A stretch of 50,104 nucleotides of DNA from Oscillospiraceae bacterium (GTDB lineage Bacteria; Bacillota; Clostridia; UBA1381). Each line of letters opens with the position of its first letter. Position 1 is the first letter of the stretch. The notes below the pieces were generated by a model. It ran no database searches and was not told the DNA's origin. It saw nothing but the letters and a program-made list of their open reading frames with translations. The stretch lies in assembly GCA_022509025.1 (NCBI GenBank), contig JAFLUB010000019.1, positions 1-50,104 on the forward strand, given 5' to 3'. This document shows positions 14,782-24,566 of this stretch, in pieces. Position numbers and translations under genes: made by a program.

Positions 14782-16485
14782 ATGAATAAAGCAAAGAAGG
14801 AAACAAGCCAATCCTTTATGAATAACGTGACCGTGATACTGATATCCCAGATTATCGTTAAAATATTCGGAGCGGTTTACAAGGCTGTTATAACTAATAT
14901 TGACGGATTCGGCAATGAGGGACTCGGTCTTTATAATGTAGGTTTCCAGATTTATACCCTACTGCTTGCAATATCATCTGTTGGTATTCCGAATGCTATT
15001 TCTAAAATGACATCTGAGCGGATAGCATTGGGCGACTACAAAGGCGCTCATAAGATTTTCAAGACAGCAATGCTTCTGTTTTCCGTGATTGGTCTTGCAG
15101 CTACGCTTATATTATTCTTCGGCGCAGATTTCTTTGCAACCGTGGTAATAAAATACGAGCGTTCACAAGCTGTCATGCGCGCGCTTGCTCCGTCTCTGTT
15201 CTTCGTATGCGTATCGTCTGTAATACGCGGCTATTTCACAGGCATGAAGAATATGAAGGCTACAAGCAATTCACAGATTATTGAACAGATTATAAAATGT
15301 ACTCTGACGATTGTGTTTGTCTATATGTCAATAGCTTTGCAGAATGCACTGCCGATAACCGCGGCATGGGCGAATTTTGCTACGTCAATGGCTACTGTGT
15401 TGAGCTTCCTGTATCTGATATACTTCTATTACAGACGCAAGAGCGGCATACAGGAAAATATAGATAACTCAACAGGAGAAACACTGTCTGTCTCAAAGCG
15501 CCGTCTGATGATAGGAATTCTTATGATAAGCGTTCCGATATCTCTCGGTTCTATTATAACAGCTGTAAACAGAGTAATTGATACAGCTACAATAAGCCGC
15601 GGTATTGAAGCGGCATTTGCAACGCTTATTCCGGCGCATGGAGACACAGCGGCAATTGTAAATCCGACTGCAACTCAACTTATGCTTGAAATAGAAAGAC
15701 TTTCGGGACTTCTTTCCAAGAGCGATATTCTTTACAACATGCCTCTCGCGGTAAACTTCGCGTTTGCAACTGTGCTTGTTCCATCGGTAGCCGGAGCGCT
15801 TGCAATTAAGGATTATAAGGAAGCAGCCTCTAAAATTAACTATTCACTGCTTGTTTCGATACTAATTATACTTCCCTGTTCAATAGGATTTATAACTTTG
15901 GCAAAACCGATATATAAGATTATATATTTTGCAACTCCTGACGGCTATGATTTATTACAGCTTGTATCGGTATCGCTGATATTCGCGGCGCTCGCACAGA
16001 CTATGACAGGCTCTTTGCAGGGACTTGGCAAGGTGTATGTACCGGCGATAAGCCTTTTATTCGGCTGTGTGGCGAAGGTAATACTTAACGTAATACTTAT
16101 AAGGATACCGTCTGTTAACATTTACGGCGCGGCTATAAGCTCAATTGCTTGTCAGTTTATTTCATGCGCTATATGCTTTATAGTTCTCGTAAGGTCATGC
16201 AAGCTGAATATGGCTCCTATGAAATATGTTATAAAGCCGCTTATAGCGGGAGTTGTTATGGGCGCGGCAGCTGTGGGGGTATATAAGCTTATAATACTTG
16301 TTTTACACGAAGGATTTACCTCAAACCTTATTGCAACTCTTATCGCTATCGCCGTTGCGGCGGTTGTATATTTCTTTATGGTATTCGTTATGAAAATTCT
16401 TTCCGCCGAGGAAGTGAAACAGCTTCCCGCCGGAAATAAGATTTATAAAGGACTTGTGAAAATACGGATTTATCCGGCTGAGTAG
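14782..16485 (+). CDS. MOP-superfamily flippase (SpoVB/MurJ-like polysaccharide exporter)
   Basis: This is a 567-residue integral membrane protein with about 14 hydrophobic segments. The N-terminal segment has the family's GxGxYGLYN-like motif, here NEGLGLYNVGFQIYTLLLA, and the region FFVCVSSVIRGYFTGMKNM is typical of the PST/SpoVB group. Members flip lipid-linked wall precursors such as lipid II or other undecaprenyl-linked glycans across the membrane. In B. subtilis SpoVB-type proteins act in the spore cortex; a vegetative MurJ role is also possible. It is transcribed alone from its own promoter and ends at a terminator shared with the convergent SLH gene. Confidence 0.87.
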   Translation: MNKAKKETSQSFMNNVTVILISQIIVKIFGAVYKAVITNIDGFGNEGLGLYNVGFQIYTLLLAISSVGIPNAISKMTSERIALGDYKGAHKIFKTAMLLFSVIGLAATLILFFGADFFATVVIKYERSQAVMRALAPSLFFVCVSSVIRGYFTGMKNMKATSNSQIIEQIIKCTLTIVFVYMSIALQNALPITAAWANFATSMATVLSFLYLIYFYYRRKSGIQENIDNSTGETLSVSKRRLMIGILMISVPISLGSIITAVNRVIDTATISRGIEAAFATLIPAHGDTAAIVNPTATQLMLEIERLSGLLSKSDILYNMPLAVNFAFATVLVPSVAGALAIKDYKEAASKINYSLLVSILIILPCSIGFITLAKPIYKIIYFATPDGYDLLQLVSVSLIFAALAQTMTGSLQGLGKVYVPAISLLFGCVAKVILNVILIRIPSVNIYGAAISSIACQFISCAICFIVLVRSCKLNMAPMKYVIKPLIAGVVMGAAAVGVYKLIILVLHEGFTSNLIATLIAIAVAAVVYFFMVFVMKILSAEEVKQLPAGNKIYKGLVKIRIYPAE

Positions 16486-16496
16486 AAGTTAACATC

Positions 16497-16526
16497 AAAA
16501 AACGCGGTATAAAAACCGCGTTTTTT
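16497..16526. terminator. Bidirectional terminator between the flippase and SLH genes
   Basis: AAAAAACGCGGT (16497-16508) and ACCGCGTTTTTT (16515-16526) are perfect complements around a six-base loop. The convergent SLH stop codon lies inside the right T tract. Confidence 0.9.
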
Positions 16527-18420
16527 ATATATGAGAATTTTCAAAAAGTGATTCCTCTATTTTAAATATATTTGTTGATTCGGGTGTTACTGATAAAACA
16601 TAACCATTATCTGATTTCTTTATCTTAACCTTTTGAATATGTATTTCACCTAAATAATTTACTCCAAAGCTGCGGTTTGTCGGCGCGATAAAGGTGTTTC
16701 CGGTTTCTTCTGCCATAAAAACCTCATACGATACAGAATTGAATTCTTCCTTACGGTATTTTTTATCGTAGTCTTTTAAAATGTAATAACATCCCTCTTC
16801 AAAGTTTTCTCCGTCTGCAAGAGAAATTTCCTTTGCAGTCCATGAGCGATTATATCTTGTATAGATTCCGGGATTTATCTCGTCACCTTCAACAACTATT
16901 TTTATGTTGGAAATATCAATATCAAAATAATACTCCTTGTTATCTTCCGGTGCCAATGCCTTTGAATACTCACACCTGATTGCAACCCAGTCTCCATCAA
17001 TTCCGCTTATAAGGTACTTAACAATCTCATATCCGTCATAACCGCTGCTTCTTGCAGAGGAAATACTTTGCATTTCCTCTGTTCCATCTTTGCCAATCAA
17101 ATAGGTGGTTGCCGAATATTCATTTTCCGCTATAAAGCTATATTCATCAGGCAATGTCCATTTGACGGATAAATCGTCCTCAATAACAGCATCAACTGCC
17201 AATTCAACCTTTTCCGGTTCTTTCGTTTCCACCGGTTGTGGTTTGATATTTTGATTTTTATATCTATCAATCAAACGATAAGGCTGAGCGCTCACAATTC
17301 CGCCACGATGGTATTTTGCAAAAAGTGCCCTATGTAGAATATTATAGAATTCTTCACGCGTCATAGGCACTTCCGCATTGATTGTATCAGTATTCTGAAT
17401 CAGCCCTTTTTCATAGGCAATCTCGTATATATTTTCCTTATCAGTATCTATGTCTGTTACGCTGTCTGTGCAACCATACGTGTCCCCAACCATTCGGGTA
17501 ACATAAAGCAGCGCTTCATAATTTGTTATATCAGAATCTAAATCCAGCGTAGTAATCTCGTTATAGGTAAGCGCGTAATTGCATAGCTCCAAAAGCAATA
17601 GCTTAGTATCATCGTCCAGATAATCCATTTCCGCAAGCGTATCACCACGGTACCAGTCAGCCAGTCTTACTGTTGATGAAAATACTTTTGCTTGTTTTAT
17701 AGTTTTCAGCACTTCAAGCGTTGTTATATATTCACCGTTGTTTCGGTTAGCGTCCGTGATAATACCGAGTTCTGTCAGAATATCCGGGGTGGTTTCCTCG
17801 TATATCAAAACATCCTCTCCGCCAAGGAGTTCATAAAGCCGCCATATCATAACGATTGCCTGTTCACGACTTACGTTTTGGAGCGGCGCTATTTGTGCGT
17901 CTGAAATGCCTTTTATAATTCCTGAGCCTGCTAATATACTCAAAGAATCAGTCGCCCATGAAGAAATCTGATTAAAATCATTAAATACATTTAAATCCGT
18001 AGGCTCAGCTGCATAATTCATAAGTTCAATAAGACGGTTCATCATTACCGCCATTTGTTCACGCGTAATTTTTTCATGCGGAGCAAACTCCGTTTCTGAA
18101 ATACCGCTTACCACGCCTATCGCATACGCCTCCAAAACATCCCAGTTATTTGTATCTGAAAAATGAGCTGAAATCGGTATATTGAGAAAATTTCCTCCGA
18201 GTGCTTCGTATGTGTTAACAACAAGCTCGCAAAATTCTTCACGAGTAATATCCCTGTTGTAATCACATAATATTTTTTCATTCACAATATTAGCAGCGCT
18301 TGCTTTTAATATTTCTGTCTTAGCCCACTGAGCAGGATAGTCACTATAGCTATCGTCGGCAAATGCTGAATTTGACATGAACATGACAAGTATTAATATA
18401 ACTGATAATATTTTTTTCAT
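16525..18420 (-). CDS. S-layer homology (SLH) domain exported protein
   Basis: This is a 631-residue secreted protein. Residues 1-21 are a signal peptide ending AFA. Three SLH repeats follow (about 24-76, 84-138 and 143-200), recognised from their ITREQ/VSREQ motifs, and would bind pyruvylated wall polymers. A degenerate fourth repeat around 330-370 contains MTREEF. The C-terminal 250 residues (about 385-631) look beta-rich and are not recognised. AGGGGG precedes the ATG. It may be a wall-bound scaffold or structural protein. It is transcribed alone. Confidence 0.88.
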   Translation of the reverse strand: MKKILSVILILVMFMSNSAFADDSYSDYPAQWAKTEILKASAANIVNEKILCDYNRDITREEFCELVVNTYEALGGNFLNIPISAHFSDTNNWDVLEAYAIGVVSGISETEFAPHEKITREQMAVMMNRLIELMNYAAEPTDLNVFNDFNQISSWATDSLSILAGSGIIKGISDAQIAPLQNVSREQAIVMIWRLYELLGGEDVLIYEETTPDILTELGIITDANRNNGEYITTLEVLKTIKQAKVFSSTVRLADWYRGDTLAEMDYLDDDTKLLLLELCNYALTYNEITTLDLDSDITNYEALLYVTRMVGDTYGCTDSVTDIDTDKENIYEIAYEKGLIQNTDTINAEVPMTREEFYNILHRALFAKYHRGGIVSAQPYRLIDRYKNQNIKPQPVETKEPEKVELAVDAVIEDDLSVKWTLPDEYSFIAENEYSATTYLIGKDGTEEMQSISSARSSGYDGYEIVKYLISGIDGDWVAIRCEYSKALAPEDNKEYYFDIDISNIKIVVEGDEINPGIYTRYNRSWTAKEISLADGENFEEGCYYILKDYDKKYRKEEFNSVSYEVFMAEETGNTFIAPTNRSFGVNYLGEIHIQKVKIKKSDNGYVLSVTPESTNIFKIEESLFENSHI

Positions 18421-18505
18421 AGGTAATCCCCCTAAAATTTATCTTTTACTTATAATACTTTTTCAAACAGCTAAAAGGTTGCAAAAATTTCTGACAAACC
18501 ACTAA

Positions 18506-19357
18506 TTATTTTGATTTATTTATAATCGCCGCTTTGACAGTATTTTTCATAAGCATTGCGATAGTCATAGGACCTACTCCGCCCGGTACGGGTGTGATTG
18601 CTCCGGCTACCTTTTCGGCAGTTTCAAATTCAACGTCGCCGCAAAGCTTCTTGTTTTCAAGTCTGTTTATACCGACATCAATCACTACCGCGCCTTCCTT
18701 TATCATATCACCCTTGATAAAGTTCGGTATACCAACCGCGGCAACAAGAATATCTGCGTTCTTCGTCTTTTCCTTTAAATCTTTAGTCTTTGAATGGCAT
18801 ATGGTAACCGTGCCGTTCTGATGCAGTAAAAGCATTGCCTGCGGCTTACCGACAATATTGCTTCTTCCCACTATAACGCATTCCTTACCGCTTACGTCTA
18901 TGCCGGACTCTTTTATAAGCTCCATAACGCCCGCTGGAGTGCACGGTACAAAATCATAATTGCCGACCATTATCTTACCTACATTTACCGGGTGGAACGC
19001 GTCAACGTCCTTATTCGGATTTATAGCGTCTATAATTGTTTTCTCATCAATATGCTTCGGTACAGGAAGCTGAACAAGTATTCCCGAAATACTTGATTTA
19101 TTATTAAGTGTATCAATAAGCTCCAAAAGCTCCTCCTGTGTAGTTTCCTCAGGCAGCGCGTATTTTTCGGAGTATATACCGCATTCCTCGCACGCGCGCT
19201 CCTTATTACGAACATAAACCTGACTTGCGGGGTCCTCACCCACGATGATTACGGCGAGACCGGGCACTATCCCTTTTGCCTTTAACTCCTCTACCTCCGT
19301 CTTGAGTTCTCCCTTTATTCTTGCCGAAACTTCCTTTCCCATCAACAGCTTTGCCAT
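18506..19357 (-). CDS. folD: Bifunctional methylenetetrahydrofolate dehydrogenase/cyclohydrolase
   Basis: FolD interconverts 5,10-methylene-THF and 10-formyl-THF through methenyl-THF, supplying one-carbon units to purines and formyl-Met. The 283-residue protein has the N-terminal catalytic domain with [13 protein letters not shown] (catalytic Lys) and QLPVPKHI, and an NADP-binding domain with VVIGRSxIVGKP-type sequence ([18 protein letters not shown]) and [10 protein letters not shown] near the end. GAGGAGGAAGG precedes the ATG. Its first 122 bases overlap the end of the ygiQ frame, an unusual length. It lies last in the ftsK-ygiQ-folD run. Confidence 0.95.
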   Translation of the reverse strand: MAKLLMGKEVSARIKGELKTEVEELKAKGIVPGLAVIIVGEDPASQVYVRNKERACEECGIYSEKYALPEETTQEELLELIDTLNNKSSISGILVQLPVPKHIDEKTIIDAINPNKDVDAFHPVNVGKIMVGNYDFVPCTPAGVMELIKESGIDVSGKECVIVGRSNIVGKPQAMLLLHQNGTVTICHSKTKDLKEKTKNADILVAAVGIPNFIKGDMIKEGAVVIDVGINRLENKKLCGDVEFETAEKVAGAITPVPGGVGPMTIAMLMKNTVKAAIINKSK

Positions 19358-21191
19358 TTTCCTTCCTCCTCTTAGTATTTGATAAAATATCGCCTTTCGG
19401 CGGTCTTATAAGACATCTGTTCTGATAACCTATAAGGTCTGTGCGTCCTGTTTTTTGAAGCGCGTCATATACAAGCTTGTAATTATCAGGATTCTTATAT
19501 TGCAAGAGCGCTCTCTGCATAGCCTTTTCTTTCGCGCTTTTCGGTACATATACTTTTTTCATCGTAAACGGGTCTATTTCAGTATAAAACATACAAGTTG
19601 ATATCGTCCCCGGCGTTGGGTAAAAATCCTGTACCTGCTGCGGATTTATATTATTTTCATGCAGATATACAGCAAGCTTTACAGCATCACGAAGCGTGCT
19701 GCCCGGATGGCTTGACATAAGATACGGTATAAGATACTGCTTCTTGCCTATTTTCTCGTTGATTTTATAAAACTTTTCTGAAAATTTGTTATAAACATTG
19801 TTTTCAGGTTTGCCCATATATTTTAATACGTTATCACTTATATGCTCAGGAGCAACCTTAAGCTGTCCGCTCACGTGATGCTTGCATAATTCATAAAAGA
19901 ATGTGTCATCTTTATCATTTATAAGATAATCAAATCGTATTCCTGAACGTATAAATACCTTTTTTACACCCTTTATTGCGCGGAGTTTTCTTAAAAGATT
20001 GAGATATTTCTCATGTGTAATTTCCATGTTTCCGCACGGCTTTGGAAATAGGCATTGTTTATCTTTACATGCTCCTGTTTTAAGCTGCTTATTACACGCA
20101 GGACCTCTGAAGTTCGCAGTTGGTCCGCCGACATCATGTATATACCCCTTAAAATCAGGCATTTTTACCATTTCTTCCGCTTCTCTTAGAAGTGATTTAT
20201 CACTTCTTGATGTCACTATTCTGCCCTGATGAAACGCAAGCGCGCAGAAGTTACAGCTACCAAAGCAGCCTCTGTTAGCCGCAAGCGAAAACTTTACCTC
20301 CTGTATTGCCGGAATACCGCCGTCCTTTTCATATACAGGGTGATAGTTTTTCATATATGGCAGCGCGTATACCTTATCGAGTTCCTCCGTAACAAGCGGA
20401 GGCATTGGCGGATTTTGAACAAGAAATCTGTCGCCGTGTTTCTGCGCAAGAGTTTTTCCTATATACGGATTTTGCTCATAATACTGCATTCTGCATGAAA
20501 TGGCATACTTTTCTTTGCTATCGATGCACTCCTCATAGCTTGGAATGAGGACTGAACTGCTGTCGTCATATTCAGAAGCTATATAACACGTACCGCGCAC
20601 GTCCGTTATATCCTTCACATTCACTCCGTCACGAAGCTTATTGGCAAGCTCAACTATCTGTTTTTCTCCCATGCCGTACATAAGTATGTCGGCGCGTGAA
20701 TCAACGAGTATGGAGCGTCTTATTTTATCATCCCAATAATCATAATGCGCAAATCTCCTGAGACTTGCTTCAACGCCGCCTATAAGAATAGGCATATCTG
20801 AACCGAACGCTTCTTTTATACGGTTACAGTATACAATTGTGGCTCTGTCCGGACGCATGCCCCCTTTACCTCCGGGAGCATACATATCGTCATGTCTTCT
20901 TTTTTTTGAAACAGTGTAGTGGTTTACCATACTGTCAATATTCCCTGCCGAAACAAGAACGCCGAGTCTCGGTCTGCCCATCCGGATGAAATCATCAGTG
21001 CTGTGCCAATCAGGCATAGCCACTATTCCGACCTTATATCCGTGGTTTTCAAGAACTCTTGATATTATGGCATGTCCAAAGCTTGGATGGTCAACGTACG
21101 CGTCACCAACGATATAAAGAAAGTCAAGCTGTTCCCAGCCGCGTTTTTCCATATCCTCCTTTGAAATCGGAAGAAAATCATTCTTCTTCAT
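19236..21191 (-). CDS. YgiQ-family radical SAM protein
   Basis: This is a 651-residue protein with an N-terminal UPF0313 domain and a radical-SAM core whose cluster motif is [10 protein letters not shown] (C-x3-C-x2-C). It has the family's [15 protein letters not shown] run and further Cys residues in [12 protein letters not shown]. The substrate of the family is unknown. The start is ATG 21191, with GGAGG nine bases upstream, lying 14 bases inside the end of ftsK. The C-terminal tail is rich in Lys, Arg and Gly and runs 122 nt into folD in another frame; a basic tail is common in this family. Confidence 0.9.
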   Translation of the reverse strand: MKKNDFLPISKEDMEKRGWEQLDFLYIVGDAYVDHPSFGHAIISRVLENHGYKVGIVAMPDWHSTDDFIRMGRPRLGVLVSAGNIDSMVNHYTVSKKRRHDDMYAPGGKGGMRPDRATIVYCNRIKEAFGSDMPILIGGVEASLRRFAHYDYWDDKIRRSILVDSRADILMYGMGEKQIVELANKLRDGVNVKDITDVRGTCYIASEYDDSSSVLIPSYEECIDSKEKYAISCRMQYYEQNPYIGKTLAQKHGDRFLVQNPPMPPLVTEELDKVYALPYMKNYHPVYEKDGGIPAIQEVKFSLAANRGCFGSCNFCALAFHQGRIVTSRSDKSLLREAEEMVKMPDFKGYIHDVGGPTANFRGPACNKQLKTGACKDKQCLFPKPCGNMEITHEKYLNLLRKLRAIKGVKKVFIRSGIRFDYLINDKDDTFFYELCKHHVSGQLKVAPEHISDNVLKYMGKPENNVYNKFSEKFYKINEKIGKKQYLIPYLMSSHPGSTLRDAVKLAVYLHENNINPQQVQDFYPTPGTISTCMFYTEIDPFTMKKVYVPKSAKEKAMQRALLQYKNPDNYKLVYDALQKTGRTDLIGYQNRCLIRPPKGDILSNTKRRKENGKAVDGKGSFGKNKGRTQDGGRGVKGKRDSARSRRNHRG

Positions 21192-23568
21192 AATTATCTT
21201 CCTCCGAAGGAGCCTGAACGGCAATATCCGCATGACTTACAAGCACATCTCTCGGCTTTGAACCGTTCGCTCCGGAAATAATTCCGCGCGCCTCCATCTG
21301 GTCAATAATTCTACCCGCGCGCGAATATCCAACCCCTAACCGTCTTTGAACCATTGACGTGGAAATTTTACCGAGACTTACTGCAAGTTCTATCGCCTCA
21401 GGAAGAAGCGCATCTCCGTCCTCTTCTGTATCAGGAGTAACTCCGTTTTCTCCTGTCGCATGGCGTTCTATTTCTTCCTCAAGGTCTTCACTATAGTGCG
21501 TTTCACCGGAGTTTTCTTTTATAAATTCTACCACAGCCTCAATTTCAGCATCAGTTACAAACGCACCCTGAACACGCGTCGCTGATCTCGCTCCAGCCGG
21601 ATTATACAGCATATCTCCTTTACCAAGAAGCTTTTCAGCGCCGCCCTTGTCAATTATGGTACGGCTGTCAACCTGACTTGATACTGCAAGCGCGATTCTG
21701 GACGGTACGTTTGCCTTTATAAGTCCCGTTATAACGTCTACCGACGGTCTCTGTGTTGCAATTACGAGATATATTCCGGCAGCTCTTGCAAGCTGAGTAA
21801 GTCTTACGATATAGTCCTCTACTTCCTTTGCTGCAACCATCATCAGGTCTGCAAGCTCATCTATTATAATTACAAGCTGCGGGATCTTCTCGCCGCCATC
21901 CTTTTCCATAAGCTTATTATATGAATCAAGCTGTCTTACCCCGGCTTCCGTAAACAAATCATAACGGTGCATCATTTCTGTAACTGCCCAGTTCAGAGCA
22001 CCGGCTGCTTTTTTAGGGTCTGTAACCACAGGCACAAGCAAATGCGGTATACCGTTATACACTCCAAGTTCAACTCTTTTAGGGTCAACCATTATAATTT
22101 TAACCTCGTCGGGCTTTGCCTTATATAAAAGGCTCATAATCATAGTATTTATGCACACACTCTTACCTGAGCCTGTCGCTCCTGCAATAAGCAGATGCGG
22201 CATTTTGGCAATATCACCTACCACGACCTTGCCGCCTATATCTTTTCCCAGAGCAAAGGTCAGCTTTGATTTGGATTTCTTAAAAACGTCCGAATCCAGC
22301 ATTTCACGGATTGTGACAGAACTTACCTTATTATTTGGTATCTCTACTCCAACGGCTGCCTTTCCCGGAACAGGCGCTACAAGAACTGTAGATACCGCAA
22401 GATTAAGCGCGATATCATCGGCAAGTCCAACTATTTTTGAAAGCTTAACTCCTGTTTCCGGTGAGATTTCGTAGCGTGTGACAGTCGGTCCCTGAGTCAC
22501 CTGTACCAGTTTTGCGTTAACGCCAAAATCTTTAAGCACGGATATGAGCTTTTCAGCTGTGTGGCGCATTTCCTCACGCTTGTCCCCCGATGAAGCAGGA
22601 ACGTTGTTGAGAAGCCGCATGGGCGGCTTGGTGTACTTCACGACCGGAGTTTCAATCGCTTTATTGAATTCATCATTAAATTGTTCTTTCTCTTTTTCAG
22701 ATATTTTATCAGCTTTTTCTTCTTTTTGCTGAGTACTTTCCCTGACAGGTGTTTTTTCCTCCGCTTTCTTTGATGAAACATCTTCTGCTGCTACATCAGC
22801 AAACACGTCATCTATGCCATCTGAAAACGGTTCGTCTGTGTCCTTCTTTTTATCCTTTTTAACTTTTTTAGTCTGATAATCTGTGTCATTTGCGAATGAA
22901 TTTGCCGCGTCAAGAATAGGATTTGATGTTTTATCTGTTTTTTCATAAATGTCATTATTTCTTTCGCTGATACGTCTTTCACGTTCGTCTGTATAATCTG
23001 CATATTTATCCTGCGCCGACTCAAAGAGTTTCTTTATCGCCTTTGCTGCCTCCGAGAAAATAGAGACATTGGAAATCAGACTTGCTAATATAACCAGAGT
23101 CAGTCCCAAAATTATATATGATGCAAGCTTTTCTATCATATTGTTAAGAAAAACAGATACACACGCGCCCAAAAAACCTCCGCCCTCATAATTGGTATAA
23201 CCATCTATAAACGCATATGTTATCATATCATTATCAAGAGATAAATTAACAAGCGAACTCATATTTATAAGAGCAAGAAAAGACAATCCCAGCTTTATCC
23301 AGAATTTTTTTGTATCTTTGACTTTAATCAGATAAGCGGTTACCCCGGCCAAAAGAACAGGTACAAAAAAACCGCATATACCAAACATACCGCATAATGA
23401 TTTCTTTACCGCTATGTTGAGAATTCCTCCTTCGCCGTATTCTATATACATAAACACCGCCACAAGCAGTGTTATGGTAAGCATTGAAATTATATAAGTC
23501 GGTAAATAGTTTTTCGTGTTTTTCTTTGCGGCGTTTTTCTTCGTATTTTTTTTACTTTTTGTCGCCAT
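21178..23568 (-). CDS. ftsK: FtsK/SpoIIIE DNA translocase
   Basis: This is a 796-residue septal DNA pump. A basic N-terminus is followed by four transmembrane segments (about 18-170), a charged linker (about 190-330), and a RecA-like motor with Walker [10 protein letters not shown] and Walker [15 protein letters not shown]-terminal winged-helix gamma domain that reads KOPS/SRS sites ends the protein ([20 protein letters not shown]). The protein clears DNA from the closing septum and, in spore formers, pumps the chromosome into the forespore. The start is ATG 23568 with GCGAGG upstream. An extended -10 promoter (TGGTATAAT) precedes it. Confidence 0.95.
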   Translation of the reverse strand: MATKSKKNTKKNAAKKNTKNYLPTYIISMLTITLLVAVFMYIEYGEGGILNIAVKKSLCGMFGICGFFVPVLLAGVTAYLIKVKDTKKFWIKLGLSFLALINMSSLVNLSLDNDMITYAFIDGYTNYEGGGFLGACVSVFLNNMIEKLASYIILGLTLVILASLISNVSIFSEAAKAIKKLFESAQDKYADYTDERERRISERNNDIYEKTDKTSNPILDAANSFANDTDYQTKKVKKDKKKDTDEPFSDGIDDVFADVAAEDVSSKKAEEKTPVRESTQQKEEKADKISEKEKEQFNDEFNKAIETPVVKYTKPPMRLLNNVPASSGDKREEMRHTAEKLISVLKDFGVNAKLVQVTQGPTVTRYEISPETGVKLSKIVGLADDIALNLAVSTVLVAPVPGKAAVGVEIPNNKVSSVTIREMLDSDVFKKSKSKLTFALGKDIGGKVVVGDIAKMPHLLIAGATGSGKSVCINTMIMSLLYKAKPDEVKIIMVDPKRVELGVYNGIPHLLVPVVTDPKKAAGALNWAVTEMMHRYDLFTEAGVRQLDSYNKLMEKDGGEKIPQLVIIIDELADLMMVAAKEVEDYIVRLTQLARAAGIYLVIATQRPSVDVITGLIKANVPSRIALAVSSQVDSRTIIDKGGAEKLLGKGDMLYNPAGARSATRVQGAFVTDAEIEAVVEFIKENSGETHYSEDLEEEIERHATGENGVTPDTEEDGDALLPEAIELAVSLGKISTSMVQRRLGVGYSRAGRIIDQMEARGIISGANGSKPRDVLVSHADIAVQAPSEEDNYEEE

Positions 23569-23623
23569 AAAACCTCGCCTTCCATATGTAAATAATAATA
23601 TTTTTTGTATACATACATCATAA

Positions 23624-23652
23624 ATTATACCATATTTTTTTTGCGTTTTCCA
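23624..23652 (-). promoter_or_regulatory. Extended -10 promoter for ftsK
   Basis: TGGTATAAT on the minus strand is an extended -10 with TATAAT at 23624-23629. The -35 is weak (TGGAAA at about 17 bp). The box lies about 60 bases before the ATG, inside the gap behind the SpoIVFB-like gene. Confidence 0.5.
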
Positions 23653-23657
23653 CAATG

Positions 23658-24485
23658 TTATGAGATTGTAATATTATTGTCCATAAGTTGATTTATTACC
23701 TGGGTCTCAGTAAGCGTGTCTGATATTTTTCCTTCACTGTCGGTCAGATAGATAATATTATAACTTCCCGCGCTGAATTTATCCGCTATCTCTCTCGGGT
23801 CGCTTCCATCATTAACAACTAAATGATGTATCTTTCTCTTGTTTTTCTTTTTATGAAACATAAGTTCACGCACAAAATCCACATCATACTTTTCTCTTTG
23901 TGTAAATATATTTCCGACAAGCAGCATTGCAAACAAAAGAAGTGAAAAATTAAAGCGAATCTTCATAACCGCGCCCACACCTAAAAAAATCAGCCATGCC
24001 GCTACTATCGCTGTAATAAATTTCATAATCCTCATAGCACTCTTATATCCGTAACGACTCATAAGAAACCTGCGAAGTATTATACCTCCGTCAAGAGGCA
24101 GAGCGGGAAGCATATTTATCAAAAACAGAACAATATTACTTATATAGAACATCCGGAATATCTCATAGTTATATTTTTTACATATCACAGCCGCAAGAAG
24201 CGCAAAAACAACATTGCACAATGGGCCGCTTATATACAGAATAACTTCATCAGCAAGAGAAAACACCATCTTGTTTTTAAGTCTGAGATTTACTCCAAAG
24301 GGTAGAAACACTATATAATCAATCTTCAGTCCGATACATACCGCCGCAATACAATGCGCCATCTCATGCAGGAACATGACAGCGTATGTAATATAAAATA
24401 TAGCCGGATAATGAAAAATCACACAGACTGTGAACATTATAATTGTCAATATATTTACGCGCAGATATTTGGTAAGCTTTATCAA
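23658..24485 (-). CDS. SpoIVFB-like site-2 metalloprotease (M50)
   Basis: This is a 275-residue intramembrane zinc protease. It has the HEMAH (HExxH) motif at about 40-44 and the second ligand motif NMLPALPLDGG near 143, with about six transmembrane segments and a soluble C-terminal segment of 70 residues that resembles a CBS half. SpoIVFB processes pro-sigma-K in the mother cell in B. subtilis. No SpoIVFA partner is adjacent, so the assignment to sporulation rests on family and surroundings. The start is TTG 24485 with GGGGAGG eight bases upstream; the GTG at 24494 lies on the ribosome-binding site itself and is rejected. Confidence 0.82.
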   Translation of the reverse strand: MIKLTKYLRVNILTIIMFTVCVIFHYPAIFYITYAVMFLHEMAHCIAAVCIGLKIDYIVFLPFGVNLRLKNKMVFSLADEVILYISGPLCNVVFALLAAVICKKYNYEIFRMFYISNIVLFLINMLPALPLDGGIILRRFLMSRYGYKSAMRIMKFITAIVAAWLIFLGVGAVMKIRFNFSLLLFAMLLVGNIFTQREKYDVDFVRELMFHKKKNKRKIHHLVVNDGSDPREIADKFSAGSYNIIYLTDSEGKISDTLTETQVINQLMDNNITIS

Positions 24486-24499
24486 AACCGACACCTCCC

Positions 24500-24518
24500 C
24501 TGTATATTATATGTACAG
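24500..24518. promoter_or_regulatory. Inverted repeat around a CATATAAT box before the M50 protease
   Basis: CTGTA (24500-24504) and TACAG (24514-24518) flank a minus-strand CATATAATA box. It lies between the terminator of the M18 peptidase and the protease start, so it is the only room for a promoter. No sigma-A -35 is evident, and a sporulation sigma factor is possible. Confidence 0.35.
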
Positions 24519-24524
24519 GAAAGA

Positions 24525-24563
24525 AAAAACAGTACATGAATTAAATCCTCATGTACTGTTTTT
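24525..24563. terminator. Terminator of the M18 aminopeptidase gene
   Basis: AAAACAGTACATGA and TCATGTACTGTTTT form a 14-bp perfect stem followed by a T run on both sides. It begins right after the aminopeptidase stop, separating it from the M50 protease gene downstream. Confidence 0.88.
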
Positions 24564-24566
24564 GAT

